A DNA stretch of 64,000 bases, taken from assembly GCA_029215795.1 (NCBI GenBank), contig JARDYH010000017.1, positions 248,001-312,000 on the forward strand, in the 5' to 3' direction. This stretch comes from Anniella stebbinsi. Its lineage: Eukaryota > Chordata > Lepidosauria > Squamata > Anniellidae. The translations under genes were made by a program, and so were the position numbers. The notes beneath the pieces were generated by a model. It did not search any database. It was not told the DNA's origin and saw only the letters and a program-made list of their open reading frames with translations. Shown here one piece after another: positions 24,802 through 38,377 of the stretch (positions within the stretch are counted from its first letter, which is position 1; each line of letters starts with the position of its first letter).

Positions 24802-27800
24802 CCCTTCTTCCCCTAGACTTCCCCTTCTTCCCCTAGACTTCCTCTTCTTCCCCTAGACTTCCCCTTCCCTCTATACTTCTCCTTCTTCCCCTAGACTTCC
24901 CCTTCTTCCCTTAGACTTCCCCTTCTTCCCCTAGACTTGCACTTCTTCCCCTAGACTTCCCGTAGACTTCCCCTTGCCTCTATACTTCCCCTTCTTCCCC
25001 TAGACTTTCTCTTCCCTCTATACTTCCCCTTCTTCCCCTAGACTTCCCCTTCTTCCCCTAGACTTCCCCTTCCCTCTATACTTCCCTTTCTTCCCCTAGA
25101 CTTCCCCTAGACTTCCCTTCCCTCTATACTTCCCCTTCTTCCCCTAGACTTCCCCTAGACTTCCCCTTCCCTCTCTACTTCCCCTTCTTCCCCTAGACTT
25201 CCCCTTCTTCCCCTAGACTTCCCCTTCTTCCCCTAGACTTCCCCTTCTTCCCCTAGACTTCCCCTTCTTCCCCTAGACTTCCCCTTCCCTCTATACTTCC
25301 CCTTATTCCCCTAGACTTCCCCTAGACTTCCCTTTCCCTCTATACTTCCCCTTCTTCCCCTAGACTTCCCCTAGACTTCCCCTTCCCTCTATACTTCCCC
25401 TTCTTCCCTAGACTTCCCCTTCCCTCTATACTTCCCCTTCTCCCCTAGACTTCCCCTAGACTTCCCCTTCCCTCTATACTTCCCCTTCGTCCCCTAGACT
25501 TCCCCTTCCCTCTATACTTCCCCTTCTTCCCCTAGACTTCCCCTAGACTTCCCCTTCTTCCCCTAGACTTCCCCTTTTTCCCCTAGACTTCCCCTTCCCT
25601 CTATACTTCCTCTTCTTCCCCTAGACTTCCCCTTCTTCCCCTAGACTTCCCCTTCGTCCCCTAGACTTCCCATAGACTTCCCCTTTCCTCTATACTAACC
25701 CTTCTTCCCCTAGACTTCCACTAGACTTCCCCTTCCCTCTATACTTCCCCTTCTTCCCCTAGACTTCCCCTAGACTTCCCCTTCCCTCTATACTTCCCCT
25801 TCTTCCCCTAGACTTCCCCTAGACTTCCCCTTCCCTCTATACTTCCCCTTCTTCCCCTGGACTTCCCCTTTCCTCTATACTTCCCCTTCTCCCCTAGACT
25901 TCCCCTAGACTTCCCCTTCCCTCTATACTTCCCCTTCTTCCCCTAGACTTTCCGTAGACTTCCCCTTCCCTCTATACCTTCCCTTCTTCCCCTTCTTCCC
26001 CTAGACTTCCCCTTCTTCCCTTAGACTTCCCCTTTTTCCCCTAGACTTTCTCTTCCCTCTATACTTCCCTTTCTTCCCCTAGACTTCCCCTTCTTCCCCT
26101 AGACTTCCCCTTCTTCCCCTATACTTCCCCTTCCCTCTATACTTCCCCTTCTTCCCCTAGACTTCCCCTTCTTCCCCTAGACTTCCCCTTCTTCCCCTAG
26201 ACGTCCCCTTCTTCCCTTAGACTTCCCCTTCTTCCCCTAGACTTCCCCTTCTTCCCCTAGACTTCCCCTAGACTTCCCCTTGCCTCTATACTTCCCCTTC
26301 TTCCCCTAGACTTTCTCTTCCCTCTATACTTCCCCTCCTTCCCCTAGACTTCCCCTTCTTCCCCTAGACTTCCCCTTCTTCCCCTATACTTCCCCTTCCC
26401 TCTATACTTCCCCTTCTTCCCCTAGACTTCCACTTCCCTCTATACATCCCCTTCTTCCCCTAGACTGCCCCTTCTTCCCCTAGACTTCCTCTTCTTCCCC
26501 TAGACTTCCCCTTCCCTCTATACTTCCCCTTCTTCCCCTAGACTTCCCCTTCTTCCCTTAGACTTCCCCTTCTTCCCCTAGCCTTTCTCTTCCCTCTATA
26601 CTTCCCCTTCTTCCCCTAGACTTCCCCTTCTTCCCCTAGACTTCCCCTTCTTCCCCTAGACTTCCCCTTCCCTCTATACTTCCCCTTCTTCCCCTAGACT
26701 TCCCCTAGACTTCCCTTCCCTCTATACTTCCCCTTCTTCCCCTAGACTTCCCCTTCCCTCTATACTTCCCCTTCTTCCCCTAGACTTCCCCTTCCCTCTA
26801 TACTTCCCCTTCTTCCCCTAGACTTCCCCTAGACTTCCCTTCCCTCTATACTTCCCCTTCTTCCCCTAGACTTCCCCTTCCCTCTATACTTCTCCTTCTT
26901 CCCCTAGACTTCCCCTTCTTCCCTTAGACTTCCCCTTCTTCCCCTAGACTTCCACTTCTTCCCCTAGACTTCCCGTAGACTTCCCCTTGCCTCTATACTT
27001 CCCCTTCTTCCCCTAGACTTTCTCTTCCCTCTATACTTCCCCTTCTTCCCCTAGACTTCCCCTTCTTCCCCTAGACTTCCCCTTCCCTCTATACTTCCCC
27101 TTCTTCCCCTAGACTTCCCCTAGACTTCCCTTCCCTCTATACTTCCCCTTCTTCCCCTAGACTTCCCCTAGACTTCCCCTTCCCTCTCTACTTCCCCTTC
27201 TTCCCCTAGACTTCCCCTTCTTCCCCTAGACTTCCCCTTCTTCCCCTAGACTTCCCCTTCTTCCCCTAGACTTCCCCTTCTTCCCCTAGACTTCCCCTTC
27301 TTCCCCTAGACGTCCCCTTCTTCCCTTAGACTTCCCCTTCTTCCCCTAGACTTCCCCTTCTTCCCCTAGACTTCCCCTAGACTTCCCCTTGCCTCTATAC
27401 TTCCCCTTCTTCCCCTAGACTTTCTCTTCCCTCTATACTTCCCCTTCTTCCCCTAGACTTCCCCTTCTTCCCCTAGACTTCCCCTTCTTCCCCTATACTT
27501 CCCCTTCCCTCTATACTTCCCCTTCTTCCCCTAGACTTCCACTTCCCTCTATACATCCCCTTCTTCCCCTAGACTTCCCCTTCTTCCCCTAGACTTCCTC
27601 TTCTTCCCCTAGACTTCCCCTTCCCTCTATACTTCCCCTTCTTCCCCTAGACTTCCCCTTCTTCCCTTAGACTTCCCCTTCTTCCCCTAGCCTTTCTCTT
27701 CCCTCTATACTTCCCCTTCTTCCCCTAGACTTCCCCTTCTTCCCCTAGACTTCCCCTTCTTCCCCTAGACTTCCCCTTCCCTCTATACTTCCCCTTCTTC

Positions 27801-30800
27801 CCCTAGACTTCCCCTAGACTTCCCTTCCCTCTATACTTCCCCTTCTTCCCCTAGACTTCCCCTTCCCTCTATACTTCCCCTTCTTCCCCTAGACTTCCCC
27901 TTCCCTCTATACTTCCCCTTCTTCCCCTAGACTTCCCCTAGACTTCCCTTCCCTCTATACTTCCCCTTCTTCCCCTAGACTTCCCCTTCCCTCTATACTT
28001 CTCCTTCTTCCCCTAGACTTCCCCTTCTTCCCTTAGACTTCCCCTTCTTCCCCTAGACTTCCACTTCTTCCCCTAGACTTCCCGTAGACTTCCCCTTGCC
28101 TCTATACTTCCCCTTCTTCCCCTAGACTTTCTCTTCCCTCTATACTTCCCCTTCTTCCCCTAGACTTCCCCTTCTTCCCCTAGACTTCCCCTTCCCTCTA
28201 TACTTCCCCTTCTTCCCCTAGACTTCCCCTAGACTTCCCTTCCCTCTATACTTCCCCTTCTTCCCCTAGACTTCCCCTAGACTTCCCCTTCCCTCTCTAC
28301 TTCCCCTTCTTCCCCTAGACTTCCCCTTCTTCCCCTAGACTTCCCCTTCTTCCCCTAGACTTCCCCTTCTTCCCCTAGACTTCCCCTTCTTCCCCTAGAC
28401 TTCCCCTTCCCTCTATACTTCCCCTTCTTCCCCTAGACTTCCCCTAGACTTCCCTTTCCCTCTATACTTCCCCTTCTTCCCCTAGACTTCCCCTAGACTT
28501 CCCCTTCCCTCTATACTTCCCCTTCTTCCCTAGACTTCCCCTTCCCTCTATACTTCCCCTTCTCCCCTAGACTTCCCCTAGACTTCCCCTTCCCTCTATA
28601 CTTCCCCTTCGTCCCCTAGACTTCCCCTTCCCTCTATACTTCCCCTTCTTCCCCTAGACTTCCCCTAGACTTCCCCTTCTTCCCCTAGACTTCCCCTTTT
28701 TCCCCTAGACTTCCCCTTCCCTCTATACTTCCTCTTCTTCCCCTAGACTTCCCCTTCTTCCCCTAGACTTCCCCTTCGTCCCCTAGACTTCCCATAAACT
28801 TCCCCTTTCCTCTATACTAACCCTTCTTCCCCTAGACTTCCACTAGACTTCCCCATCCCTCTATACTTCCCCTTCTACCCCTAGACTTCCCCTAGACTTC
28901 CCCTTCCCTCTATACTTCCCCTTCTTCCCCTAGACTTCCCCTAGACTTCCCCTTCCCTCTATACTTCCCCTTCTTCCCCTAGACTTCCCCTTCTTCCCCT
29001 AGACTTCCTCTTCTTCCCCTAGACTTCCCCTTCCCTCTATACTTCCCCTTCTTCCCCTAGACTTCCCCTTCTTCAATTAGACTTCCCCTTCTTCCCCTAG
29101 CCTTTCTCTTCCCTCTATACTTCCCCTTCTTCCCCTAGACTTCCCCTTCTTCCCCTAGACTTCCCCTTCTTCCCCTAGACTTCCCCTTCCCTCTATACTT
29201 CCCCTTCTTCCCCTAGACTTCCCCTAGACTTCCCTTCCCTCTATACTTCCCCTTCTTCCCCTAGACTTCCCCTTCCCTCTATACTTCCCCTTCTTCCCGT
29301 AGACTTCCCCTTCCCTCTATACTTCCCCTTCTTCCCCTAGACTTCCCCTAGACTTCCCTTCCCTCTATACTTCCCCTTCTTCCCCTAGACTTCCCCTTCC
29401 CTCTATACTTCTCCTTCTTCCCCTAGACTTCCCCTTCTTCCCTTAGACTTCCCCTTCTTCCCCTAGACTTCCACTTCTTCCCCTAGACTTCCCGTAGACT
29501 TCCCCTTGCCTCTATACTTCCCCTTCTTCCCCTAGACTTTCTCTTCCCTCTATACTTCCCCTTCTTCCCCTAGACTTCCCCTTCTTCCCCTAGACTTCCC
29601 CTTCCCTCTATACTTCCCCTTCTTCCCCTAGACTTCCCCTAGACTTCCCTTCCCTCTATACTTCCCCTTCTTCCCCTAGACTTCCCCTAGACTTCCCCTT
29701 CCCTCTCTACTTCCCCTTCTTCCCCTAGACTTCCCCTTCTTCCCCTAGACTTCCCCTTCTTCCCCTAGACTTCCCCTTCTTCCCCTAGACTTCCCCTTCT
29801 TCCCCTAGACGTCCCCTTCTTCCCTTAGACTTCCCCTTCTTCCCCTAGACTTCCCCTTCTTCCCCTAGACTTCCCCTAGACTTCCCCTTGCCTCTATACT
29901 TCCCCTTCTTCCCCTAGACTTTCTCTTCCCTCTATACTTCCCCTTCTTCCCCTAGACTTCCCCTTCTTCCCCTAGACTTCCCCTTCTTCCCCTATACTTC
30001 CCCTTCCCTCTATACTTCCCCTTCTTCCCCTAGACTTCCACTTCCCTCTATACATCCCCTTCTTCCCCTAGACTTCCCCTTCTTCCCCTAGACTTCCTCT
30101 TCTTCCCCTAGACTTCCCCTTCCCTCTATACTTCCCCTTCTTCCCCTAGACTTCCCCTTCTTCCCTTAGACTTCCCCTTCTTCCCCTAGCCTTTCTCTTC
30201 CCTCTATACTTCCCCTTCTTCCCCTAGACTTCCCCTTCTTCCCCTAGACTTCCCCTTCTTCCCCTAGACTTCCCCTTCCCTCTATACTTCCCCTTCTTCC
30301 CCTAGACTTCCCCTAGACTTCCCTTCCCTCTATACTTCCCCTTCTTCCCCTAGACTTCCCCTTCCCTCTATACTTCCCCTTCTTCCCCTAGACTTCCCCT
30401 TCCCTCTATACTTCCCCTTCTTCCCCTAGACTTCCCCTAGACTTCCCTTCCCTCTATACTTCCCCTTCTTCCCCTAGACTTCCCCTTCCCTCTATACTTC
30501 TCCTTCTTCCCCTAGACTTCCCCTTCTTCCCTTAGACTTCCCCTTCTTCCCCTAGACTTCCACTTCTTCCCCTAGACTTCCCGTAGACTTCCCCTTGCCT
30601 CTATACTTCCCCTTCTTCCCCTAGACTTTCTCTTCCCTCTATACTTCCCCTTCTTCCCCTAGACTTCCCCTTCTTCCCCTAGACTTCCCCTTCCCTCTAT
30701 ACTTCCCCTTCTTCCCCTAGACTTCCCCTAGACTTCCCTTCCCTCTATACTTCCCCTTCTTCCCCTAGACTTCCCCTAGACTTCCCCTTCCCTCTCTACT

Positions 30801-31140
30801 TCCCCTTCTTCCCCTAGACTTCCCCTTCTTCCCCTAGACTTCCCCTTCTTCCCCTAGACTTCCCCTTCTTCCCCTAGACTTCCCCTTCTTCCCCTAGACT
30901 TCCCCTTCCCTCTATACTTCCCCTTCTTCCCCTAGACTTCCCCTAGACTTCCCTTTCCCTCTATACTTCCCCTTCTTCCCCTAGACTTCCCCTAGACTTC
31001 CCCTTCCCTCTATACTTCCCCTTCTTCCCTAGACTTCCCCTTCCCTCTATACTTCCCCTTCTCCCCTAGACTTCCCCTAGACTTCCCCTTCCCTCTATAC
31101 TTCCCCTTCGTCCCCTAGACTTCCCCTTCCCTCTATACTT
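24802..31140. repeat. About 6.3-kb segment repeated from 16.5 kb, copy 2
   Basis: This is the partner of 16458-22796, with the same marker order and only scattered substitutions (for example G at 24856 against A at 16512, and CTTATTCCCC near 25303). It has one 20-bp BA fewer in the run at 29711. It also contains its own copies of the nested 1,109-bp and 2,519-bp duplications (AGCCTTT markers at 26581, 27690, 29100 and 30189). Confidence 0.92.
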
Positions 31141-34100
31141 CCCCTGCTTCCCCTAGACTTCCCCTAGACTTCCCCTTCTTCCCCTAGACTTCCCCTAGAC
31201 TTCCCCTTCCCTCTATACTTCCCCTTCTTCCCCTAGACTTCCCCTTCCCTCTATACTTCCCCTTCTTCCCCTAGACTTCCCCTTCTTCCCCTAGACTTCC
31301 CCTTCTTCCCCTAGACTTCCCCTTCTTCCCCTAGACTTCCCCTTCCCTCTATACTTCCCCTTCTTCCCCTAGACTTCCCCTAGACCTCCCTTCCCTCTAT
31401 ACTTCCCCTTCTTCCCCTAGACTTCCCCTTCTCTCTATACTTCCCCTTCTTCCCCTAGACTTCCCCTTCCCTCCATACATCCCCTTCTTCCCCTAGACTT
31501 CCCCTTCTTCCCCTAGACTTCCTCTTCTTCCCCTAGACTTCCCCTTCCCTCTATACTTCTCCTTCTTCCCCTAGACTTCCCCTTCTTCCCTTAGACTTCC
31601 CCTTCTTCCCCTAGACTTCCACTTCTTCCCCTAGACTTCCCGTAGACTTCCCCTTGCCTCTATACTTCCCCTTCTTCCCCTAGACTTTCTCTTCCCTCTA
31701 TACTTCCCCTTCTTCCCCTAGACTTCCCCTTCTTCCCCTAGACTTCCCCTTCCCTCTATACTTCCCCTTCTTCCCCTAGACTTCCCCTAGACTTCCCTTC
31801 CCTCTATACTTCCCCTTCTTCCCCTAGACTTCCCCTAGACTTCCCCTTCCCTCTCTACTTCCCCTTCTTCCCCTAGACTTCCCCTTCTTCCCCTAGACTT
31901 CCCCTTCTTCCCCTAGACTTCCCCTTCTTCCCCTAGACTTCCCCTTCCCTCTATACTTCCCCTTCTTCCCCTAGACTTCCCCTAAACTTCCCTTTCCCTC
32001 TATTCTTCCCCTTCTTCCCCTAGACTTCCCCTAGACTTCCCCTTCCCTCTATACTTCCCCTTCTTCCCTAGACTTCCCCTTCCCTCTATACTTCCCCTTC
32101 TCCCCTAGACTTCCCCTAGACTTCCCCTTCCCTCTATACTTCCCCTTCGTCCCCTAGACTTCCCCTTCCCTCTATACTTCCCCTTCTTCCCCTAGACTTC
32201 CCCTAGACTTCCCCTTCTTCCCCTAGACTTCCCCTTTTTCCCCTAGACTTCCCCTTCCCTCTATACTTCCTCTTCTTCCCCTAGACTTCCCCTTCTTCCC
32301 CTAGACTTCCCCTTCGTCCCCTAGACTTCCCATAGACTTCCCCTTTCCTCTATACTAACCCTTCTTCCCCTAGACTTCCACTAGACTTCCCCTTCCCTCT
32401 ATACTTCCCCTTCTTCCCCTAGACTTCCCCTAGACTTCCCCTTCCCTCTATACTTCCCCTTCTTCCCCTAGACTTCCCCTAGACTTCCCCTTCCCTCTAT
32501 ACTTCCCCTTCTTCCCCTGGACTTCCCCTTTCCTCTATACTTCCCCTTCTCCCCTAGACTTCCCCTAGACTTCCCCTTCCCTCTATACTTCCCCTTCTTC
32601 CCCTAGACTTTCCGTAGACTTCCCCTTCCCTCTATACCTTCCCTTCTTCCCCTTCTTCCCCTAGACTTCCCCTTCTTCCCTTAGACTTCCCCTTTTTCCC
32701 CTAGACTTTCTCTTCCCTCTATACTTCCCTTTCTTCCCCTAGACTTCCCCTTCTTCCCCTAGACTTCCCCTTCTTCCCCTAGACTTCCCCTTCCCTCTAT
32801 ACTTCCCCTTCTTCCCCTAGACTTCCCCTAGACTTCCCTTCCCTCTATACTTCCCCTTCTTCCCCTAGACTTCCCCTAGACATCCCCTTCCCTCTCTACT
32901 TCCCCTTCTTCCCCTAGACTTCCCCTAGACTTCCCCTTCCCTCTCTACTTCCCCTTCTTCCCCTAGACTTCCCCTTCTTCCCCTAGACTTCCCTTTCTTC
33001 CCCTAGACTTCCCCTTCCCTCTATACTTCCCCTTCTTCCATTAGACTTCCCCTTCCCTCTATACTTCCCCTGCTTCCCCTAGACTTCCCCTAGACTTCCC
33101 CTTCTTCCCCTAGACTTCCCCTAGACTTCCCCTTCCCTCTATACTTCCCCTTCTTCCCCTAGACTTCCCCTTCCCTCTATACTTCCCCTTCTTCCCCTAG
33201 ACTTCCCCTTCTTCCCCTAGACTTCCTCTTCTTCCCCTAGACTTCCCCTTCCCTCTATACTTCCCCTTCTTCCCCTAGACTTCCCCTAGACTTCCCCTTC
33301 CCTCTCTACTTCCCCTTCTTGCCCTAGACTTCCCCTTCTTCCCCTAGACTTCCCCTTCTTCCCCTAGACTTTCCCTTCCCTCTATACTTCCCCTTCTTCC
33401 ATTAGACTTCCCCTTCCCTCTATACTTCCCCTGCTTCCCCTAGACTTCCCCTAATCTTCCCCTTCTTCCCCTAGACTTCCCCTAGACTTCCCTTCCCTCT
33501 ATACTTCCCCTTCTTCCCCTAGACTTCCCCTAGACTTCCCCTTCCCTCTCTACTTCCCCTTCTTCCCCTAGACTTCCCCTTCTTCCCCTAGACTTTCCCT
33601 TCCCTCTATACTTCCCCTTCTTCCATTAGACTTCCCCTTCCCTCTATACTTCCCCTTCTTCCCTTAGACTTCCCCTTCTTCCCCTAGACTTCCTCTTCTT
33701 CCCCTAGACTTCCCCTTCTTCCCCTATACTTCCCCTTCCCTCTATACTTCCCCTTCTTCCCCTAGACTTCCCCTTCCCTCTATACATCCCCTTCTTCCCC
33801 TAGACTTCCCCTTCTTCCCCTAGACTTCCTCTTCTTCCCCTAGACTTCCCCTTCCCTCTATACTTCCCCTTCTTCCCCTAGACTTCCCCTTCTTCCCTTA
33901 GACTTCCCCTTCTTCCCCTAGACTTCCCCTTCCCTCTATACTTCCCCTTCTTCCCCTAGACTTCCCCTAGACTTCCCTTCCCTCTATACTTCCCCTTCTT
34001 CCCCTAGACTTCCCCTTCCCTCTATACTTCCCCTTCTTCCCCTAGACTTCCCCTTCCCTCTATACATCCCCTTCTTCCCCTAGACTTCCCCTTCTTCCCC

Positions 34101-35520
34101 TAGACTTCCTCTTCTTCCCCTAGACTTCCCCTTCCCTCTATACTTCTCCTTCTTCCCCTAGACTTCCCCTTCTTCCCTTAGACTTCCCCTTCTTCCCCTA
34201 GACTTCCACTTCTTCCCCTAGACTTCCCGTAGACTTCCCCTTGCCTCTATACTTCCCCTTCTTCCCCTAGACTTTCTCTTCCCTCTATACTTCCCCTTCT
34301 TCCCCTAGACTTCCCCTTCTTCCCCTAGACTTCCCCTTCCCTCTATACTTCCCCTTCTTCCCCTAGACTTTCTCTTCCCTCTATACTTCCCCTTCTTCCC
34401 CTAGACTTCCCCTTCTTCCCCTAGACTTCCCCTTCCCTCTATACTTCCCCTTCTTCCCCTAGACTTCCCCTAGACTTCCCTTCCCTCTATACTTCCCCTT
34501 CTTCCCCTAGACTTCCCATAGACTTCCCCTTCCCTCTCTACTTCCCCTTCTTCCCCTAGACTTCCCCTTCTTCCCCTAGACTTCCCCTTCTTCCCCTAGA
34601 CTTCCCCTTCTTCCCCTAGACTTCCCCTTCTTCCCCTAGACTTCCCCTTCCCTCTATACTTCCCCTTCTTCCCCTAGACTTCCCCTAGACTTCCCTTTCC
34701 CTCTATACTTCCCCTTCTTCCCCGAGACTTCCCCTAGACTTCCCCTTCCCTCTATACTTCCCCTTCTTCCCTAGACTTCCCCTTCCCTCTATACTTCCCC
34801 TTCTCCCCTAGACTTCCCCTAGACTTCCCCTTCCCTCTATACTTCCCCTTCGTCCCCTAGACTTCCCCTTCCCTCTATACTTCCCCTTCTTCCCCTAGAC
34901 TTCCCCTAGACTTCCCCTTCTTCCCCTAGACTTCCCCTTTTTCCCCTAGACTTCCCCTTCCCTCTATACTTCCTCTTCTTCCCCTAGACTTCCCCTTCTT
35001 CCCCTAGACTTCCCCTTCGTCCCCTAGACTTCCCATAGACTTCCCCTTTCCTCTATACTAACCCTTCTTCCCCTAGACTTCCACTAGACTTCCCCTTCCC
35101 TCTATACTTCCCCTTCTTCCCCTAGAGTTCCCCTAGACTTCCCCTTCCCTCTATACTTCCCCTTCTTCCCCTAGACTTCCCCTAGACTTCCCCTTCCCTC
35201 TATACTTCCCCTTATTCCCCTGGACTTCCCCTTTCCTCCATACTTCCCCTTCTCCCCTAGACTTCCCCTAGACTTCCCCTTCCCTCTATACTTCCCCTTC
35301 TTCCCCTAGACTTTCCGTAGACTTCCCCTTCCCTCTATACCTTCCCTTCTTCCCCTTCTTCCCCTAGACTTCCCCTTCTTCCCTTAGACTTCCCCTTTTT
35401 CCCCTAGACTTTCTCTTCCCTCTATACTTCCCTTTCTTCCCCTAGACTTCCCCTTCTTCCCCTAGACTTCCCCTTCTTCCCCTAGACTTCCCCTTCCCTC
35501 TATACTTCCCCTTCTTCCCC
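31141..35520. repeat. Array block related to 22.1-26.2 kb
   Basis: The block starts at a fusion point: sequence typical of 22.8 kb switches at 31145 to the CTGC cassette seen at 23707. From about 31525 it follows 22.14 kb at offset 9,384, which drops to 9,364 where the BA run has four rather than five copies. CTAATC pairs 24089/33453, ACATCC pairs 24441/33786 and TACTAAC pairs 22991/32355 and 25695/35058. Near 33921 about 78 bp (a C-type word plus three BA) are missing relative to 24576. Unique single changes include TTCTTGCCCTAG near 33320 and CTATTC near 32003. Confidence 0.82.
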
Positions 35521-38377
35521 TAGACTTCCCCTAGACTTCCCTTCCCTCTATACTTCCCCTTCTTCCCCTAGACTTCCCCTAGACTTCCCCTTCCCTCTCT
35601 ACTTCCCCTTCTTCCCCTAGACTTCCCCTAGACTTCCCCTTCCCTCTCTACTTCCCCTTCTTCCCCTAGACTTCCCCTTCTTCCCCTAGACTTCCCTTTC
35701 TTCCCCTAGACTTCCCCTTCCCTCTATACTTCCCCTTCTTCCATTAGACTTCCCCTTCCCTCTATACTTCCCCTGCTTCCCCTAGACTTCCCCTAGACTT
35801 CCCCTTCTTCCCCTAGACTTCCCCTAGACTTCCCCTTCCCTCTATACTTCCCCTTCTTCCCCTAGACTTCCCCTTCCCTCTATACTTCCCCTTCTTCCCC
35901 TAGACTTCCCCTTCTTCCCCTAGACTTCCTCTTCTTCCCCTAGACTTCCCCTTCCCTCTGTACTTCCCCTTCTTCCCCTAGACTTCCCCTAGACTTCCCC
36001 TTCCCTCTCTACTTCCCCTTCTTCCCCTAGACTTCCCCTTCTTCCCCTAGACTTCCCCTTCTTCCCCTAGACTTTCCCTTCCCTCTATACTTCCCCTTCT
36101 TCCATTAGACTTCCCCTTCCCTCTATACTTCCCCTGCTTCCCCTAGACTTCCCCTAGTCTTCCCCTTCTTCCCCTAGACTTCCCCTAGACTTCCCTTCCC
36201 TCTATACTTCCCCTTCTTCCCCTAGACTTCCCCTAGACTTCCCCTTCCCTCTCTACTTCCCCTTCTTCCCCTAGACTTCCCCTTCTTCCCCTAGACTTCC
36301 CCTTCTTCCCCTAGACTTTCCCTTCCCTCTATACTTCCCCTTCTTCCATTAGACTTCCCCTTCCCTCTATACTTCCCCTTCTTCCCCTAGACTTCCCCTT
36401 CTTCCCCTAGACTTCCTCTTCTTCCCCTAGACTTCCCCTTCCCTCTATACTTCCCCTTCTTCCCCTAGACTTCCCCTTCTTCCCTTAGACTTCCCCTTCT
36501 TCCCCTAGACTTCCCCTTCTTCCCTTAGACTTCCCCTTCTTCCCCTATACTTCCCCTTCCCTCTATACTTCCCCTGCTTCTCCTAGACTTCCCCTAGACG
36601 TCCCCTTCTTCCCCTAGACTTCCCCTAGACTTCCCTTCCCTCTATACTTCCCCTTCTTCCCCTAGACTTCCCCTAGACTTCCCCTTCCCTCTCTACTTCC
36701 CCTTCTTCCCCTAGACTTCCCCTTTTTCCCCTAGACTTCCCCTTCTTCCCCTAGACTTCCCCTTCCCTCTATACTTCCCCTTCTTCCATTAGACTTCCCC
36801 TTCCCTCTATACTTCCCCTGCTTCCCCTAGACTTCCCCTAGACTTCCCCTTCTTCCCCTAGACTTCCCCTAGACTTCCCCTTCCCTCTATACTTCCCCTT
36901 CTTCCCCTAGACTTCCCCTTCCCTCTATACTTCCCCTTCTTCCCCTAGACTTCCCCTTCTTCCCCTAGGCTTCCCCTAGACTTCCCCTTCCCTCTATACT
37001 TCCCCTTCTTCCCCTAGACTTCCCCTTCCCTCTATACTTCCCCTTCTTCCCCTAGACTTCCCCTAGACTTCCCCTTCCCTCTATACTTCCCCTTCTTCCC
37101 CTAGTCTACCCCTGGACTTCCCCTTCCCTCTATACTTCCCCTTCTTCCCCTAGACTTCCCCTTCTTCCCCTAGACTTCCCCTTCTTCCCCTACACTAAGC
37201 TTTCTTCCCCTAGACTTCCCCTTCTTCCCCTAGACTTCCCTTCTTCCCCGAGACTTCCCCTATACTTCCCCTTCTTTCCCTAGACTTCCCCTACACTTTC
37301 CCTTCCCTCTATACTTCCCCTTCTTCCCCTAGACTTACCCTTCTTCTCCTAGACTTCCCCTTCTTCCCCTAGACTTCCCCTTCCCTCTATACTTCCCCTT
37401 CTTCCCCTAGACTTCCCCTAGACTTCCACTTCTTCCCCTAGACTTCCCTTCTTCCCCTAGACTTCCCCTTCCCTCTATACTTCCCCTTCTTCCCCTAGAC
37501 TTCCCCTAGACTTCCCCTTCTTCCTCTAGACTTCCCCTTTTTCCCCTAGACTTCCCCGTCCCTCTATACTTCCTCTTCTTCCCCTAGACTTCCCCTTCTT
37601 CCCCTAGAGTTCCCCTTCTTCTTCTAGACTTCCCCTAGACTTCCCCTTGCCTCTATACTTCCCCTTCTTCCCCTAGACTTCTCCTAGAGTTCCCTTCCCT
37701 CTATACTTCCCCTTCTTCCCCTAGACTTCCCCTAGACTTCCCCTTCCCTCTCTACTTCCCCTTCTTCCCCTAGACTTCCCCTTCTTCCCCTATACTTCCC
37801 CTTCCCTCTATACTTCCCCTTCTTCCCCTAGACTTCCCCTTCCCTCTATACATCCCCTTCTTCCCCTAGACTTCCCCTTCTTCCCCTAGACTTCCTCTTC
37901 TTCCCCTAGACTTCCCCTTCCCTCTATACTTCCCCTTCTTCCCCTAGACTTCCCCTTCTTCCCCTAGACTTCCCCTTCCCTCTATACTTCCCCTTCTTCC
38001 CCTAGACTTCCCCTAGACTTCCCTTCCCTCTATACTTCCCCTTCTTCCCCTAGACTTCCCCTAGACTTCCCCTTCCCTCTCTACTTCCCCTTCTTCCCCT
38101 AGACTTCCCCTTCTTCCCCTAGACTTCCCCTTCTTCCCCTAGACTTCCCCTTCTTCCCCTAGACTTCCCCTTCTTCCCCTATACTTCCCCTTCCCTCTGT
38201 ACTTCCCCTTCTTCCCCTAGACTTCCCCTAGACTTCCCTTTCCCTCTATACTTCCCCTTCTTCCCCTAGACTTCCCCTAGACTTCCCCTTCCCTCTATAC
38301 TTCCCCTTCCCTCTATACTTCCCCTTCTTCCCCTAGACTTCCCTTTCCCTCTATACTTCCCCTTCTCCCCTAGACTT
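35521..38377. repeat. Array block homologous to 1.7-4.1 kb
   Basis: From about 35940 the block follows 1690 onward: AGTC 1908/36157 and ACGTCC 2351/36600 at offset 34,249; TAGGC 2701/36968 at 34,267; AAGCTT 2881/37197, CCGTCCC 3242/37558 and ACATCC 3536/37852 at 34,316; CTCCCC 4031/38365 at 34,334. The steps are +18 bp (a C module at 36682 that is absent from 2430), +49 bp (one C-BA-A block carrying AGTCTACCCCTGG near 37104) and +18 bp (a second C at 38301). No gene is seen. Confidence 0.88.
38283..38318. repeat. Two directly adjacent C modules
   Basis: C occupies 38283-38300 and again 38301-38318 with no BA between. Elsewhere C is followed by BA, so this breaks the usual order. The related position near 3960-3990 has a single C, consistent with an 18-bp slippage gain here. 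Confidence 0.9.
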
